From: Herbaspirillum sp. WKF16 | GTDB lineage: Bacteria; Pseudomonadota; Gammaproteobacteria; Burkholderiales; Burkholderiaceae_D | Assembly (NCBI RefSeq): GCF_028993615.1 | Contig: NZ_CP118632.1 | Location: 620,001-684,000 of the forward strand | Length of the DNA stretch: 64,000 nt | Direction: 5' to 3' | Shown here: one piece after another, positions 7,805 through 17,433 of the stretch | Layout of the letters: each line of letters begins with the position of its first letter | Position numbering within the stretch: the first letter of the stretch is position 1 | Notes under the pieces: generated by a model | Databases searched by the model: none | Told to the model about the DNA's origin: nothing | Seen by the model: only the letters and a program-made list of their open reading frames with translations | Program-made: the position numbers and the translations under genes

Positions 7805-10800
7805 ACATCTCCAGATTCTTCATTGACCGGCCGATCTTCGCCTGCGTGCTGTCGGCGCTGATCCTGCTGGCAGGCGTGGTGGCTTCGTTCAGCATGCCTG
7901 TCTCGGAATACCCCCAGGTTATCCCGCCGTCGGTGGTGGTGCACGCCCAGTATCCGGGCGCCAATGCCAAGACTATCGCCGAGACGGTCGCCGCGCCGTT
8001 GGAGCAATCCATCAACGGCGTCGAGAACATGCTCTACATGGACTCCAAGGCCAGCGGCGACGGTCATTTGTACCTGACGGTCACCTTCAAGCTGGGTACC
8101 GATCCGGATCGCGCACAGCAGTTCGTCCAGACCCGAGTCTCGCAGGCTCAGGCGCGCCTGCCCGAGGACGTGCAGCGTCTGGGCGTCACCGCCGTCAAGA
8201 ACTCGCCCGTGATTACCATCGCGGTGCACATGGTGTCGCCCAAGGGCACCTATGACAACAACTACATCAGCAACTACGCCATCCTGCACGTGCGGGACCG
8301 CCTGGCAAAGATCAACGGTGTGGGCGACGTGGCAATCTGGGGACCCGGCGGCTATGCCATGCGTGTCTGGCTGGATCCGGCCGCGCTGGCCGAGCGCGGA
8401 TTGAGCGCGAGCGACGTCGCGGCAGCCATCCGCCGCCAGAACATCCAGGCCGCGGTGGGCACTATCGGCAGCGCGCCGACCACGCCCGATACCGTGTTCC
8501 AGCTCAACGTCAGTGCCGACGGCCGCCTGAAGACGCCCGAGGAGTTCAAGGGCATCGTCATCAAATCCGATACCCATGGCGCCATCACGCGCCTGGGCGA
8601 TGTCGCCCGCGTGGAACTGGGCGCCGAGGACTACGGCATCCGCGCGACCCTGGACAACGCCCCGGCCGTCGCCGTGACCGTGCAGGAAGCACCGGGCGCG
8701 AACTCGCTGGAGATTTCGCGCGATGTGCACCGGATCATGAGGGAGCTCGAAAAAGACTTCCCCGAGGATGTGGTCTATCGCGTGGTCTATGAACCCAGCC
8801 GGGCCGTGCAGACTGGTATCGAGGCGGTGGTCGAGACGCTGCTGGAGGCGGTGGCGCTGGTGGTGCTGGTGGTGTTCCTGTTCCTGCAGACCTGGCGCGC
8901 GTCCATCATTCCGCTGCTGGCGGTGCCGATTTCCATCGTCGGCACGTTCACCTTCCTGCTGCTGGCGGGCTATTCGATCAATACGCTTTCGCTATTCGGG
9001 CTGGTGGTAGCCATCGGCATCGTGGTCGACGATGCCATCGTGGTGGTCGAGAACGTGGAGCGCAACATCGCACGCGGATTGAGTCCGCGCGAAGCAACCT
9101 ACCAGGCCATGCGCGAAGTCAGCGGGCCCATCATTGCCATTGCGCTCACGCTGTCGGCGGTGTTCCTGCCGCTGGCTTTCCTGAGCGGCCTGACTGGTGA
9201 GTTCTACAAGCAATTCGCGGTCACCATTGCGATTTCCACGTTGATCTCGGCGTTCAACTCGCTGACGTTGTCGCCGGTGCTGTCGGCGTTGCTGCTCAAG
9301 CCGCACGGCGCCGCCCCGGATACCGTGACGCGCCTGACGCAGCGCCTGTTCGGTGGTTTCTTCGTGCGCTTCAACCGCGGCTTTGATCGCGCCTCGGAAG
9401 GATACGGCGGCCGTGTCGGCGGTCTGGTCAGGCACAAGGGCGCCATGCTGGCCGTGTACGCGGTGCTGCTGGTGGCTACCTGGTGGCTGACAGACCATGT
9501 TCCAGGCGGCTTCGTGCCGGCGCAGGACAAGGAGTACCTGGTCAGCATGGCCCAGCTGCCGGAAGGTTCGACGCTGGACCGAACCGAGGCCACCATGAAC
9601 CGCATGAACGAGATCGCCCTCAGGCACCCGGCGGTGATGGGCACCTCGGGCTACAGCGGGCTGTCGATCAACGGCGTCACCAAGAGCTCCAGCACCGCGC
9701 TGACCTTCGTCCTGCTCAAGCCTTTCAAGGATCGTCCGGGCGTGAGCGCCGACCAGGTCATGGCCGATCTGAATCGCGAATACAGCAGCATCGGTCACGC
9801 TTTCACGGCGGTTTTCCCGGCGCCACCGGTGTTCGGGCTGGGCACCACCGGCGGCTTCAAGCTGCAGATCGAGGATCGTGCCGACCTCGGCTACGAGGCG
9901 CTGTACAAGGCAACCCAGGCCTTCATCAAGAAAGCCGCCGAAGCACCTGAGCTGAGTCCACTGTACTCGACCTACACCGTCAACGTGCCGCAGCTCAAGC
10001 TCGACATCGATCGTGCCAAGGGCCAACAGCTGGGCGTGGATACACCGGCGGTGCTGAGCACGCTGCAATCCTTCCTCGGCTCGTACTACGTCAACGACTT
10101 CAACTTCCTGGGGCGCGTCTATCAGGTGCGCATGCAAGCCGACGCCAAATTCCGCGCCAAGCCGGACGACATAGGACAACTGCACGTGCGCAGCGAATCC
10201 GGGCAGATGGTGCCGCTGGGATCGCTGCTGACGGTCAGCCAGACCTACGGTCCGGACCAAGTGGTGCGCTACAACGGCTTCACCGCCGCCGATATCAACG
10301 GCAGCCCGGCGCCCGGTTACTCCTCGGACCAGGCGATGGAGGCGATCCAGCGTATCGCGGCCGAGACCCTGCCGCCCGGAATGACCTATGAATGGACCGA
10401 CCTGACCTACCAGAAGATCATCGCCGGCAACAGCGCGGTGTGGATCCTGCCGCTATGCGTGCTGCTGGTGTTCTTCGTGCTGGCCGCCCAATATGAGAGC
10501 CTGACCTTGCCGTTCGCGATCATCCTGATCATCCCGATGAGCATCTTCTCGGCGCTCCTGGGCGTGTGGCTGACCAGGGGCGACAACAACATCTTCACCC
10601 AGATCGGCCTGATCGTGCTGGTCGGCCTGGCCTCGAAGAACGCCATCCTGATCGTCGAGTTCGCCCGCGAACTGGAGATGGCGGGTATGTCTACGCTGAA
10701 GGCCGTGATCGAGGCTTGTCGCCTGCGCCTGCGTCCCATCCTGATGACCTCGCTGGCCTTCATCATGGGCGTCATCCCGCTGGTGCTGTCGAGCGGCGCC

Positions 10801-11007
10801 GGCGCAGAAATGCGCCATGCCATGGGCATCTCGGTGTTCTTCGGTATGCTGGGTGTGACCCTGTTCGGACTGTTCCTGACGCCGCTGTTCTACGTGACCG
10901 TGCGGGCGCTGAGCGGAGGGCGGCCGTTGCATTCGGCGGCTCACCATGAGGCGCCTGTAACCGTCCCCCATCACATCGATACGAAGCAGCCGGAGGGCCA
11001 AGCATGA
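7801..11007 (+). CDS. RND efflux pump permease, HAE-1 (AcrB-like) family
   Basis: A 1068-residue inner-membrane pump of full family length. The N-terminus ISRFFIDRPIFACVLSALILLAG, the two six-helix repeats separated by large periplasmic loops, and the TM4 segment GIVVDDAIVVVENVER with the proton-relay aspartates are all diagnostic of AcrB/MexB-type tripartite pumps. The later ASKNAILIVEFA segment holds the conserved lysine of TM10. It exports hydrophobic drugs using the proton gradient. Its stop overlaps the start of the outer-membrane channel gene by four bases. Confidence 0.97.
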   Translation: MNISRFFIDRPIFACVLSALILLAGVVASFSMPVSEYPQVIPPSVVVHAQYPGANAKTIAETVAAPLEQSINGVENMLYMDSKASGDGHLYLTVTFKLGTDPDRAQQFVQTRVSQAQARLPEDVQRLGVTAVKNSPVITIAVHMVSPKGTYDNNYISNYAILHVRDRLAKINGVGDVAIWGPGGYAMRVWLDPAALAERGLSASDVAAAIRRQNIQAAVGTIGSAPTTPDTVFQLNVSADGRLKTPEEFKGIVIKSDTHGAITRLGDVARVELGAEDYGIRATLDNAPAVAVTVQEAPGANSLEISRDVHRIMRELEKDFPEDVVYRVVYEPSRAVQTGIEAVVETLLEAVALVVLVVFLFLQTWRASIIPLLAVPISIVGTFTFLLLAGYSINTLSLFGLVVAIGIVVDDAIVVVENVERNIARGLSPREATYQAMREVSGPIIAIALTLSAVFLPLAFLSGLTGEFYKQFAVTIAISTLISAFNSLTLSPVLSALLLKPHGAAPDTVTRLTQRLFGGFFVRFNRGFDRASEGYGGRVGGLVRHKGAMLAVYAVLLVATWWLTDHVPGGFVPAQDKEYLVSMAQLPEGSTLDRTEATMNRMNEIALRHPAVMGTSGYSGLSINGVTKSSSTALTFVLLKPFKDRPGVSADQVMADLNREYSSIGHAFTAVFPAPPVFGLGTTGGFKLQIEDRADLGYEALYKATQAFIKKAAEAPELSPLYSTYTVNVPQLKLDIDRAKGQQLGVDTPAVLSTLQSFLGSYYVNDFNFLGRVYQVRMQADAKFRAKPDDIGQLHVRSESGQMVPLGSLLTVSQTYGPDQVVRYNGFTAADINGSPAPGYSSDQAMEAIQRIAAETLPPGMTYEWTDLTYQKIIAGNSAVWILPLCVLLVFFVLAAQYESLTLPFAIILIIPMSIFSALLGVWLTRGDNNIFTQIGLIVLVGLASKNAILIVEFARELEMAGMSTLKAVIEACRLRLRPILMTSLAFIMGVIPLVLSSGAGAEMRHAMGISVFFGMLGVTLFGLFLTPLFYVTVRALSGGRPLHSAAHHEAPVTVPHHIDTKQPEGQA

Positions 11008-12533
11008 AGCACGCAATTGAACCCAGCCGGCCGGCGGCGCGCATGGCCAAGCACGCGATCGCCCTTGCGGCCGGAGTAATCCTGTTGACGGCATGTTCGC
11101 TGGCGCCGGTCGAGCAGCGGCCCGAGCTGGCGATCCCAGCGATATTCGCCGAGTCAGCGCATCAGTCGACGTCCTCGCTGACGCCCGCGGAAGACCCCGG
11201 TCGCTGGCAGCCGGCGCAGCCGGCGGATCAGCAACGGCCTTCGCCTTGGTGGCAGGTGTTCGGCGATCCGCTTCTAGTGCAGCTGGAGGAAGAAGCCCTG
11301 CAGGCCAATCCAGACGTTTCCATCGCGATGGCCCGCCTCAAGCAGGCACGGGCACTGAACTCGCGTGGCGAGTCGGAGCGCTGGCCGGAGATCGATGCCG
11401 GTTTCGGTCCGACCCGCCAGCGCAGCTCCGGCGCCTCGGCCGGTCGCGGCGACGGTGCGCCGGCCAGCACGCAAACGCTGTGGCGCGCCCAGGTCTCCGT
11501 TGCGTACGAGGCCGACCTGTTCGGGCGTGTGTCGTCCTCGGTTGCGGCGGCCCGGGCCGACGAGGCCCAGCAGCAGGCGCTGGCGCATCAGATGCTGCTG
11601 TTGGTGCAGGCTGACGTGGCGGGGACGTATTTCAGCCTGCGCCAGCTGGAAGGCGAACTGCGATTGCTCCGCGAGACCACCAAGCTGAGGGCGGACGCGG
11701 TGTCCTTGCTGGAGCAAAGGCTGGGTGCCGGCGCCGTGGCCCAGTTCGTACTGGACCAGGCCAGGACGGAGTTGTTTACTGCGCGTGCCGAACAGCTGGC
11801 TTTGGAGCAGCAGCATGCACTGTCAGCGCATGCGCTGGCGATCCTGCTAGGCAAGGCGCCGGCCTCATTCACGCTCCAGGCCCAGCCGCTGCAGGCGATC
11901 GACGTGCAGCTGCCAGCCGGCATGCCGTCGACGCTGCTGGAGCGACGTCCTGACATCGCCGCCGCCGAGCGTGCCATGGCTGCTGAGAATGCCCGTATCG
12001 GTGTGGCCAGGGCGGCGTTCTTCCCGTCACTGTCGCTGACCGGATCGTTGGGCTATGAGTCGGCGGAGCTGGGCAACCTAGCCCGCTGGTCGCAGCGCAC
12101 CTTCCTGCTGGGCCCACTGGTGGGCGCCGCACTGAGCATGCCCTTGTTCGACGGCGGTCGACGCCGGGCCGATGTGGAGCGTGTACGCGGGGTCTACCAG
12201 GAGCGGGTAGCGGAGTATCGCAAGACCGTGCTGCAGGCCTTCCGCGAGGTCGAAGACTCACTGGCGTCGATGCGAACCCTCGATGCGCGCATTGTCCAGC
12301 AACGCGGCGCGGAGCAGGCTTCATCGCGTGTCGCCGCAGCCGCCAAGGCGCGCTTCGACGAAGGCGATGTCGACTACCTGACGGTGGTCGATGCCGAACG
12401 CACGCTGCTGCACAGCCGCCAGTCGCTCATCCAGTCCGAGGGAGCGCGCGCCCGCGCCACGGTCGATCTGGTACGGGCGTTGGGAGGTGGGTGGCAATCT
12501 TCTGCCGCCGAACTCTCCGACGCCGGCGGCTGA
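11004..12533 (+). CDS. Outer-membrane efflux lipoprotein, NodT/OprM family
   Basis: A 509-residue channel with an N-terminal lipoprotein signal (AAGVILLTACSLAP, lipobox cysteine at about residue 31) and two OEP repeats containing long coiled helices. PWWQVFGDPLL is the typical opening of the mature domain. It completes the tripartite efflux system. Translationally coupled to the pump through ATGA overlap. Confidence 0.95.
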   Translation: MKHAIEPSRPAARMAKHAIALAAGVILLTACSLAPVEQRPELAIPAIFAESAHQSTSSLTPAEDPGRWQPAQPADQQRPSPWWQVFGDPLLVQLEEEALQANPDVSIAMARLKQARALNSRGESERWPEIDAGFGPTRQRSSGASAGRGDGAPASTQTLWRAQVSVAYEADLFGRVSSSVAAARADEAQQQALAHQMLLLVQADVAGTYFSLRQLEGELRLLRETTKLRADAVSLLEQRLGAGAVAQFVLDQARTELFTARAEQLALEQQHALSAHALAILLGKAPASFTLQAQPLQAIDVQLPAGMPSTLLERRPDIAAAERAMAAENARIGVARAAFFPSLSLTGSLGYESAELGNLARWSQRTFLLGPLVGAALSMPLFDGGRRRADVERVRGVYQERVAEYRKTVLQAFREVEDSLASMRTLDARIVQQRGAEQASSRVAAAAKARFDEGDVDYLTVVDAERTLLHSRQSLIQSEGARARATVDLVRALGGGWQSSAAELSDAGG

Positions 12534-12644
12534 TCTCGCGGCTAACTTTCCGTCCGTTTCCATCATCCGTCGTCGCGCCCTGGTCTGCCTTCCCGGCCGA
12601 CTGGGGCGAGGCGTATCCATTGTTTTGTCATCTGGAGAAATTGC

Positions 12645-13733
12645 ATGTCTGTTTCCGACCTTTTCAAGCCGCTATCGCTGATGCACGGCCCGGCGATGAG
12701 AAACCGCTTCATGATGGCCCCGTTGACCAACCAGCAGAGCGGCGTCGACGGTATCGCTTCCGAGTTCGACCAAGACTGGATCGAACAGCTGGCGCAAGGC
12801 GGCTACGCGCTGATCCAGACCTGCGCCACGACGGTCGAGGCCGGCGGCATTGCGTTCGCGCGCCAGCTCGGCATTCATCACGACGATCATTTGCCAGGCC
12901 TGTCCGGGATGGCGAGCGCGATCCGCGCCGGCGGCGGCCTCTCCGCGGTGCAGTTGCATCATGCCGGGCATCGTGCCAATCCCCGCCTGGGCGGGATTCC
13001 TGCGCCAGCGTCGGGTTCGACCTTGCCGGGCATACGGGCGCTGACGACGGAGCAGGTGGAGCGCATCCGCGACAGTTTCATCGCTGCTGCCAGGCGCGCC
13101 GAACTGGCCGGTTTCGACGGTGTGGCGGTACACGGCGCCTTTGGCTGGATCTTGTCCGAGTTCATGTCGCCCTACCTGAATGAACGGACCGACAAGTACG
13201 GCGGTAGCATCGAAAACCGGTCGCGCCTGACTATTGAGGTGATCGAAGGCATACGTCGCGCGTGCGGCCCTGACTTCCAGATCGGCTGGCGGCTGTCGGT
13301 GGAGCGTTACGGGCTACGTCTGGAGGAGTTGCGTGAGGTCACTGCGGAGATCATGACGCGCGAGCTGATCGACTATCTCGATCTGGCGCTCTGGGATTCG
13401 GCGCAGGTGGTGGCGGAGGGAGTGTTCAGGGGGAAAAGTATGCTGAGCGTCTTTACCAGCCTTGACCGCCGTGGCGTACGCCTCGGGGCAGCGGGCAAGA
13501 TCATGAGTGCGCAACGCGCTACGCAGTTGCTGGACGAAGGTTGCGATTTTGTGCTGATAGGAAGGGCCGGCATTCTGCAGCGAGACTTCCCGCTGCAGGT
13601 GCTGGCCAATCCGCGGTACGACAGTCCGGCGCTGCCGGTTACGGCCGATTATCTTCGCCGCGGCGGACTGAGCGAGCGCTTCATCACGCATATGCGCGGC
13701 TGGCCGGCCTTCGTGCATCCAGACAGCGTGTGA
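12645..13733 (+). CDS. NADH:flavin oxidoreductase (OYE family) with altered active site
   Basis: A 362-residue TIM-barrel flavoenzyme starting SVSDLFKPLSLMHGPAMRNR. The RTDKYGGSIENRSRL phosphate-binding segment and the C-terminal GRAGILQRDFP support FMN binding. The catalytic segment reads AVHGAFGWILSEFMSP: the first histidine is kept, but the position normally His or Asn is Phe. GGAG lies 11 bp before the ATG. It lies 111 bp behind the RND operon and may be co-transcribed. A reductase of unsaturated or quinone-like compounds is likely; the substrate is unknown. Confidence 0.85.
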   Translation: MSVSDLFKPLSLMHGPAMRNRFMMAPLTNQQSGVDGIASEFDQDWIEQLAQGGYALIQTCATTVEAGGIAFARQLGIHHDDHLPGLSGMASAIRAGGGLSAVQLHHAGHRANPRLGGIPAPASGSTLPGIRALTTEQVERIRDSFIAAARRAELAGFDGVAVHGAFGWILSEFMSPYLNERTDKYGGSIENRSRLTIEVIEGIRRACGPDFQIGWRLSVERYGLRLEELREVTAEIMTRELIDYLDLALWDSAQVVAEGVFRGKSMLSVFTSLDRRGVRLGAAGKIMSAQRATQLLDEGCDFVLIGRAGILQRDFPLQVLANPRYDSPALPVTADYLRRGGLSERFITHMRGWPAFVHPDSV

Positions 13734-13782
13734 TTCTTGCACGAAGAGACCGGGCGATTGCACATCGTCCGGTCGCAGGGAA

Positions 13783-13808
13783 AGACCACCGCGAGGCGGT
13801 CTGTTTTT
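13783..13808 (+). terminator. Rho-independent terminator after the OYE-like gene
   Basis: A stem AGACCACCGC / GCGGTCT with a GAG-centred loop is followed by TTTTT. It lies between convergent genes, so it can stop transcription from the efflux/OYE side. Confidence 0.65.
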
Positions 13809-14356
13809 CAGGCCAGGCGTGTCTTGACGTTCACCGGATTGGCCAGCGTGTCATGGATCGGTGAATTCAGGGGCAACTCGCGCACCAGTTCTTCCAACTG
13901 GGCGCGGGTGGCGCTGCCGCTTTCCAGCTTGACATCGACGCTGATGCCTTGCGCGCCCTTGCGTACCTGCTGGTTCAGGCCGAGGAAGCCGTTCAGGTCG
14001 ATGTCGAAGTCGAGGCTCAGCTCGATGGTGTCGAGTTCGATTCCTTTGTGGGCGGCCATCGAGGCCAGGGTCACGGTGTAGCAGCCGGCCAGTCCTTGCA
14101 GCAGGTATTCGGCTGGGCTGACGCCGGTGTCGCCGCCCAGCAGCGAGGCCGGTTCGTCGCTGATCAGTGTGAACTTGCCGCGACGGCTGTCGTCGGCCTT
14201 GCCGTTCTGCACCAGCGGGCCGGTGATGCCGACAAACGCCAGGCCGCCGCTGGACTTGCCCTGGACATTGAAGGTGACATTGCCCAGCGCGGGTTGTTTG
14301 CCTACAGCCTCCTGCGTGGCGCGGATGGCGCCGATATCGGCATATGGCTTGCTCAT
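13808..14356 (-). CDS. OsmC family peroxiredoxin-like protein
   Basis: The ATG at 14356 (MSKPYADIGAIRATQ) is chosen because AGGAG precedes it; a longer frame has no ribosome site. The 182-residue product has the OsmC/Ohr fold pattern. The second conserved cysteine is in the segment YLLQGLAGCYTVTLASMAAHKGIELDTIEL. The first OsmC cysteine position is not evident, so peroxidase activity is uncertain. It heads a run of thiol-related genes (GST, YghU) on the same strand. Confidence 0.8.
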   Translation of the reverse strand: MSKPYADIGAIRATQEAVGKQPALGNVTFNVQGKSSGGLAFVGITGPLVQNGKADDSRRGKFTLISDEPASLLGGDTGVSPAEYLLQGLAGCYTVTLASMAAHKGIELDTIELSLDFDIDLNGFLGLNQQVRKGAQGISVDVKLESGSATRAQLEELVRELPLNSPIHDTLANPVNVKTRLA

Positions 14357-14425
14357 GGTGTGCTCCTGTGATTCATGTTTGTATCGAAGGGAAATTTTCT
14401 GTGAAAGTCGGGGAGGCAAGAGCGC

Positions 14426-15037
14426 TCAACCGGCGGCGAGGCTCTCCGCCTCCAGGGCGGCGCGGACGCTGGGGATCTGCCCGATCCGGCCCATGAAGCG
14501 TTGAATGGCAGCGTATCCGGAGATGTCGATGCCGACACGTCCTGGCCAGGACAGCACGTTGAACAGGTAAGCATCCACTGACGAGAATTTCTCACCCAGC
14601 ACAAACTCCCGGTCCGACAGATGCTCATTGATGTACTCGAACCGGGTGAGCAGGTTGCCCTCGGCGAAAAGGGCCTTCGACTCTTTGTTGATGAAGGGCG
14701 AGAACATCACGGCCATGCCGCGGTGCAGGTCGGTAGCGATGTAGTTGAGCCACTCCATGGCGGTGTAGCGTTCACGGCAACCGGCCGGCGGCAGCATGCC
14801 GCTTTCGGGGTAATGGTCGGCGATCCACTGCAAGATCACCGCGCCTTCGGTCAGGATGTCGCCGTCGTCCAGCTTCAGGGCGGGAATGAAGCCCTTGGGC
14901 GTGACCTGGTAGTAGTCGCCCTCGATCGTGGTCTTGGTGCGGAAGTCGACCTTAATCAGATCGAAGTCCAGGCCCGCCTCGCGCAATGTGATCTGGGTAG
15001 CGAGGCCGCAGGAGCCGGGCGAGAAATACAGTTTCAT
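14426..15037 (-). CDS. gstA: Glutathione S-transferase, beta class (GstA-like)
   Basis: A 203-residue GST. The thioredoxin-fold N-terminal domain begins MKLYFSPGSCGLATQITLREAG, with the beta-class catalytic cysteine (GSC) and the TEGAVILQWIAD glutathione-binding segment. The helical C-terminal domain includes WLNYIATDLHRGM and SSVDAYLFNVLSW. It closely follows E. coli GstA in order and length. It conjugates or reduces electrophiles with glutathione in the cytoplasm. It lies 8 bp downstream of the yghU-like gene, so the two form an operon. Confidence 0.9.
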   Translation of the reverse strand: MKLYFSPGSCGLATQITLREAGLDFDLIKVDFRTKTTIEGDYYQVTPKGFIPALKLDDGDILTEGAVILQWIADHYPESGMLPPAGCRERYTAMEWLNYIATDLHRGMAVMFSPFINKESKALFAEGNLLTRFEYINEHLSDREFVLGEKFSSVDAYLFNVLSWPGRVGIDISGYAAIQRFMGRIGQIPSVRAALEAESLAAG

Positions 15038-15045
15038 GAAACTTC

Positions 15046-15918
15046 CTATTTGGGAGTGATGAGAGAGTCAAAATCGTCGGCGTCATGGCGTTCGGGCAGG
15101 AATTCCCCCGGCGCACCGGAAGCCCGGTTGACGACGCGTCCGCGCGCCACCGCAGGGCGTTCAGCGATAGTCCGGTACCAGCGCAGCAGATTCTTGTATT
15201 CATCGACGGCGAGGAATTCATGGGTGCCATAGACGCCGTAGAGGCTGCCCGGATACCAGGGCCAGACCGCCATGTCGGCGATGGTGTACTGGTCGCCGGC
15301 CAGGAATTCGTGCACGGCCAGGTGGGTATCGAGTACGTGCAACTGGCGCTTGGTTTCCATTGCATAGCGGTCGATCGCGTATTCGATCTTGACCGGTGCG
15401 TAGGCGTAGAAGTGACCCAGGCCGCCGCCGACGAAGGGCGCCGAGCCCACCTGCCACATCAGCCAGTTGAAGGTCTTTGCGCGCGCTCTCGGCTCCGTCG
15501 GCAGGAAGGCTCCGAAGCGTTCCGCCAGGTAGACCAGGATTGAGCCGCTCTCGAACAGCGGCAGAGCCGGATCGATGTTGCGGTCCACCAGCGCGGGAAT
15601 CTTTGCGTTGGGATTGATGTCGACAAAGCCGCTGCCGAATTGGTCGCCCTTAAAGATGTCAATCAGCCAGGCATCGTATTCGGCCCCGGCATGACCTGCC
15701 GCCAGCAACTCCTCCAGCATGATGGTGATCTTCTGGCCATTGGGTGTCCCTTGCGAGTACAACTGCAAAGGGTGCTTTCCCACCGGAAGTTCGCGCTGGA
15801 AACGGGCGCCCGATACCGGGCGGTTGATACTGCCAAAGGTGCCAGCGTATTCGGCTTTCGGGCTCCAAACTTTGGCTGGCGTGTAGCCTGTGGGCAGGCT
15901 GGGAATGTCAGTGCTCAC
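15046..15918 (-). CDS. yghU: Glutathione-dependent disulfide-bond oxidoreductase, YghU family
   Basis: The GTG at 15918 is chosen because AAGGAG lies 7 bp upstream; an upstream in-frame start exists without this support. The 290-residue protein carries the YghU signature run: NRPVSG, LPVGKHPLQLYSQGTPNGQKITIMLEEL in parts, FESGSILVYLAE, HFYAYAPVKIEYAIDR and YTIADMAVWPW. Family members bind two glutathiones and act as disulfide reductases with weak organic-hydroperoxide activity. It is first in an apparent operon with the GST gene. Confidence 0.93.
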   Translation of the reverse strand: MSTDIPSLPTGYTPAKVWSPKAEYAGTFGSINRPVSGARFQRELPVGKHPLQLYSQGTPNGQKITIMLEELLAAGHAGAEYDAWLIDIFKGDQFGSGFVDINPNAKIPALVDRNIDPALPLFESGSILVYLAERFGAFLPTEPRARAKTFNWLMWQVGSAPFVGGGLGHFYAYAPVKIEYAIDRYAMETKRQLHVLDTHLAVHEFLAGDQYTIADMAVWPWYPGSLYGVYGTHEFLAVDEYKNLLRWYRTIAERPAVARGRVVNRASGAPGEFLPERHDADDFDSLITPK

Positions 15919-16151
15919 TGTTCGCTCCTTCAATTTCGGGACATCCGGATTGTTCTGCAATTCGGTGTGGAAATTCTATCGACGCCAGCTGCGTGGATAT
16001 ACAAGGGAGCTTCGAATTGACTGTTCAGTTTTTTGAACAATCTCGCGGCGAATGGCAGGAGTCTGGAGTGGCAGAGCTGTGGATGGGGCGTTTAAGCACG
16101 GATTGATAAGTATGCTGAGTGTGCTTGAAGCCTATGAAGTTGAGGACTAAG

Positions 16152-17403
16152 GTCCGCTTTTGTCGGCGGTTTCAATCGGTGAATGCAACATACTAAGGCT
16201 ATGCAAATAGCAGGAGTGTTGCCATGGGACGCAGAACCAGGATCATCTACACCGATAGCCAGAAGGCGTTGATGTGGGATCGTTGGAGGAAGGGAGACTC
16301 CCTCCAGCAGATCGCTCAGCTGTTTGATCGCAATCATTCTTCCGTTTCCAACATCCTGTCAGTCACCGGTGGAATCAGGCCTCCACCGCGCAAGCGCGCC
16401 GCCAATGCCCTGTCCCTCGCTGAACGGGAAGAGATATCAAGAGCGATGGTTGCCGGGCAATCGATACGGGCTATCGCCAGGGACTTAGGGCGTTCGCCTT
16501 CAACGATCAGCCGGGAGCTGAGTCGCAATGGTGGTTCCGATCACTACCGCCATCTGATGCAGACCAAGCGGCTTGGGATCGCGCGCATCGACCTAAACCT
16601 TGTAAGCTACTGGAGCATCGCCATCTGGCCCGGCTCGTTGCCGTCAAGCTGCGTCAGCAATGGTCTCCCCAACAGATAGCAGGATGGCTCAAGTACAGCT
16701 ATCCGGACGATATGGAATTGCATGTGTCTCACGAAACCATCTACAAGACCTTGTTCATCCAGGCGCGTGGCGCGCTGAAGAAGGAACTGACTGAGCATTT
16801 GCGGCGTACACGCGTGATGCGCCGGTCACGGCATCACACGCAAAAGACGGATAACCACGGCCAGATCAGCGATGCGGTATCGATCAGCGAGCGGCCTGCC
16901 GCTGTAGAGAATCGTGCGGTACCAGGTCACTGGGAAGGCGATCTGCTGTTCGGAAGCGCCAACAGCCAGATTGCAACCTTGGTGGAGCGCCATACCCGCT
17001 ACGTGATGCTGGTGAAAATAGCTCGGAAAGACACGCAGACGGTCGTAGATGCCTTGATCAAGCACGCCAGGAAGTTACCGCAGGAGCTGTATAAGTCGCT
17101 GACCTGGGACCGAGGCAAGGAGCTGGCCGACCACAAGCGCTTCACACTCTCGACCGACATCCAGGTGTACTTCTGCGATCCACGCAGCCCATGGCAACGC
17201 GGATCGAACGAGAACATCAACGGCTTGCTGCGTCAGTACTTCCCTAAGGGGCTGGATATCTCCGGATACTCGCAGGCGCAACTCAATGCCATCGCCAGAC
17301 GACTCAATGAACGGCCCAGGAAAACGTTAGACTACGAAACGCCGGCACAACGGTTCTATCAATCTGTTGCAGCCACCGGTTGAAACCGCCGCCGATAGCG
17401 GAC
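16152..17403 (+). mobile_element. IS30-family insertion sequence (inactivated)
   Basis: The element is bounded by imperfect terminal inverted repeats of about 40 bp. The left end begins GTCCGCT at 16152 and the right end is its complement finishing at 17403; both share CGGCGGTTTCAA and TGCAACA. It is about 1.25 kb, which fits IS30 elements. Its single transposase frame is broken by a one-base loss. No clear target duplication was recognised at the ends, so exact ends may be off by a few bases. It sits between yghU and a LysR gene and does not visibly interrupt either. Confidence 0.85.
16224..17383 (+). pseudogene. IS30-family transposase, frameshifted
   Basis: The N-terminal part has a helix-turn-helix (SIRAIARDLGRSPSTISRELSR). 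The C-terminal part from 16712 has the DDE catalytic core (GHWEGDLLFG, LTWDRGKELADH, PWQRGSNENINGLLRQYFPKG). They are in different frames. Reading the +2 frame from 16551 restores a continuous IS30 sequence (DQAAWDRAHRPKPCKLLEHR), so one base was lost near 16550-16551 (TACCGC/CATCTG). The product as written stops early at 16679 without a catalytic domain. Confidence 0.85.
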
Positions 17404-17433
17404 ATGCGCCCGCCCGGTTGCCCCCGATGATTT

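Noticed and set aside
16149..17406. Target-site duplication of the IS30 element
   Set aside because: The 2-3 bases outside the apparent ends (AAG and ATG) do not match; none is claimed.
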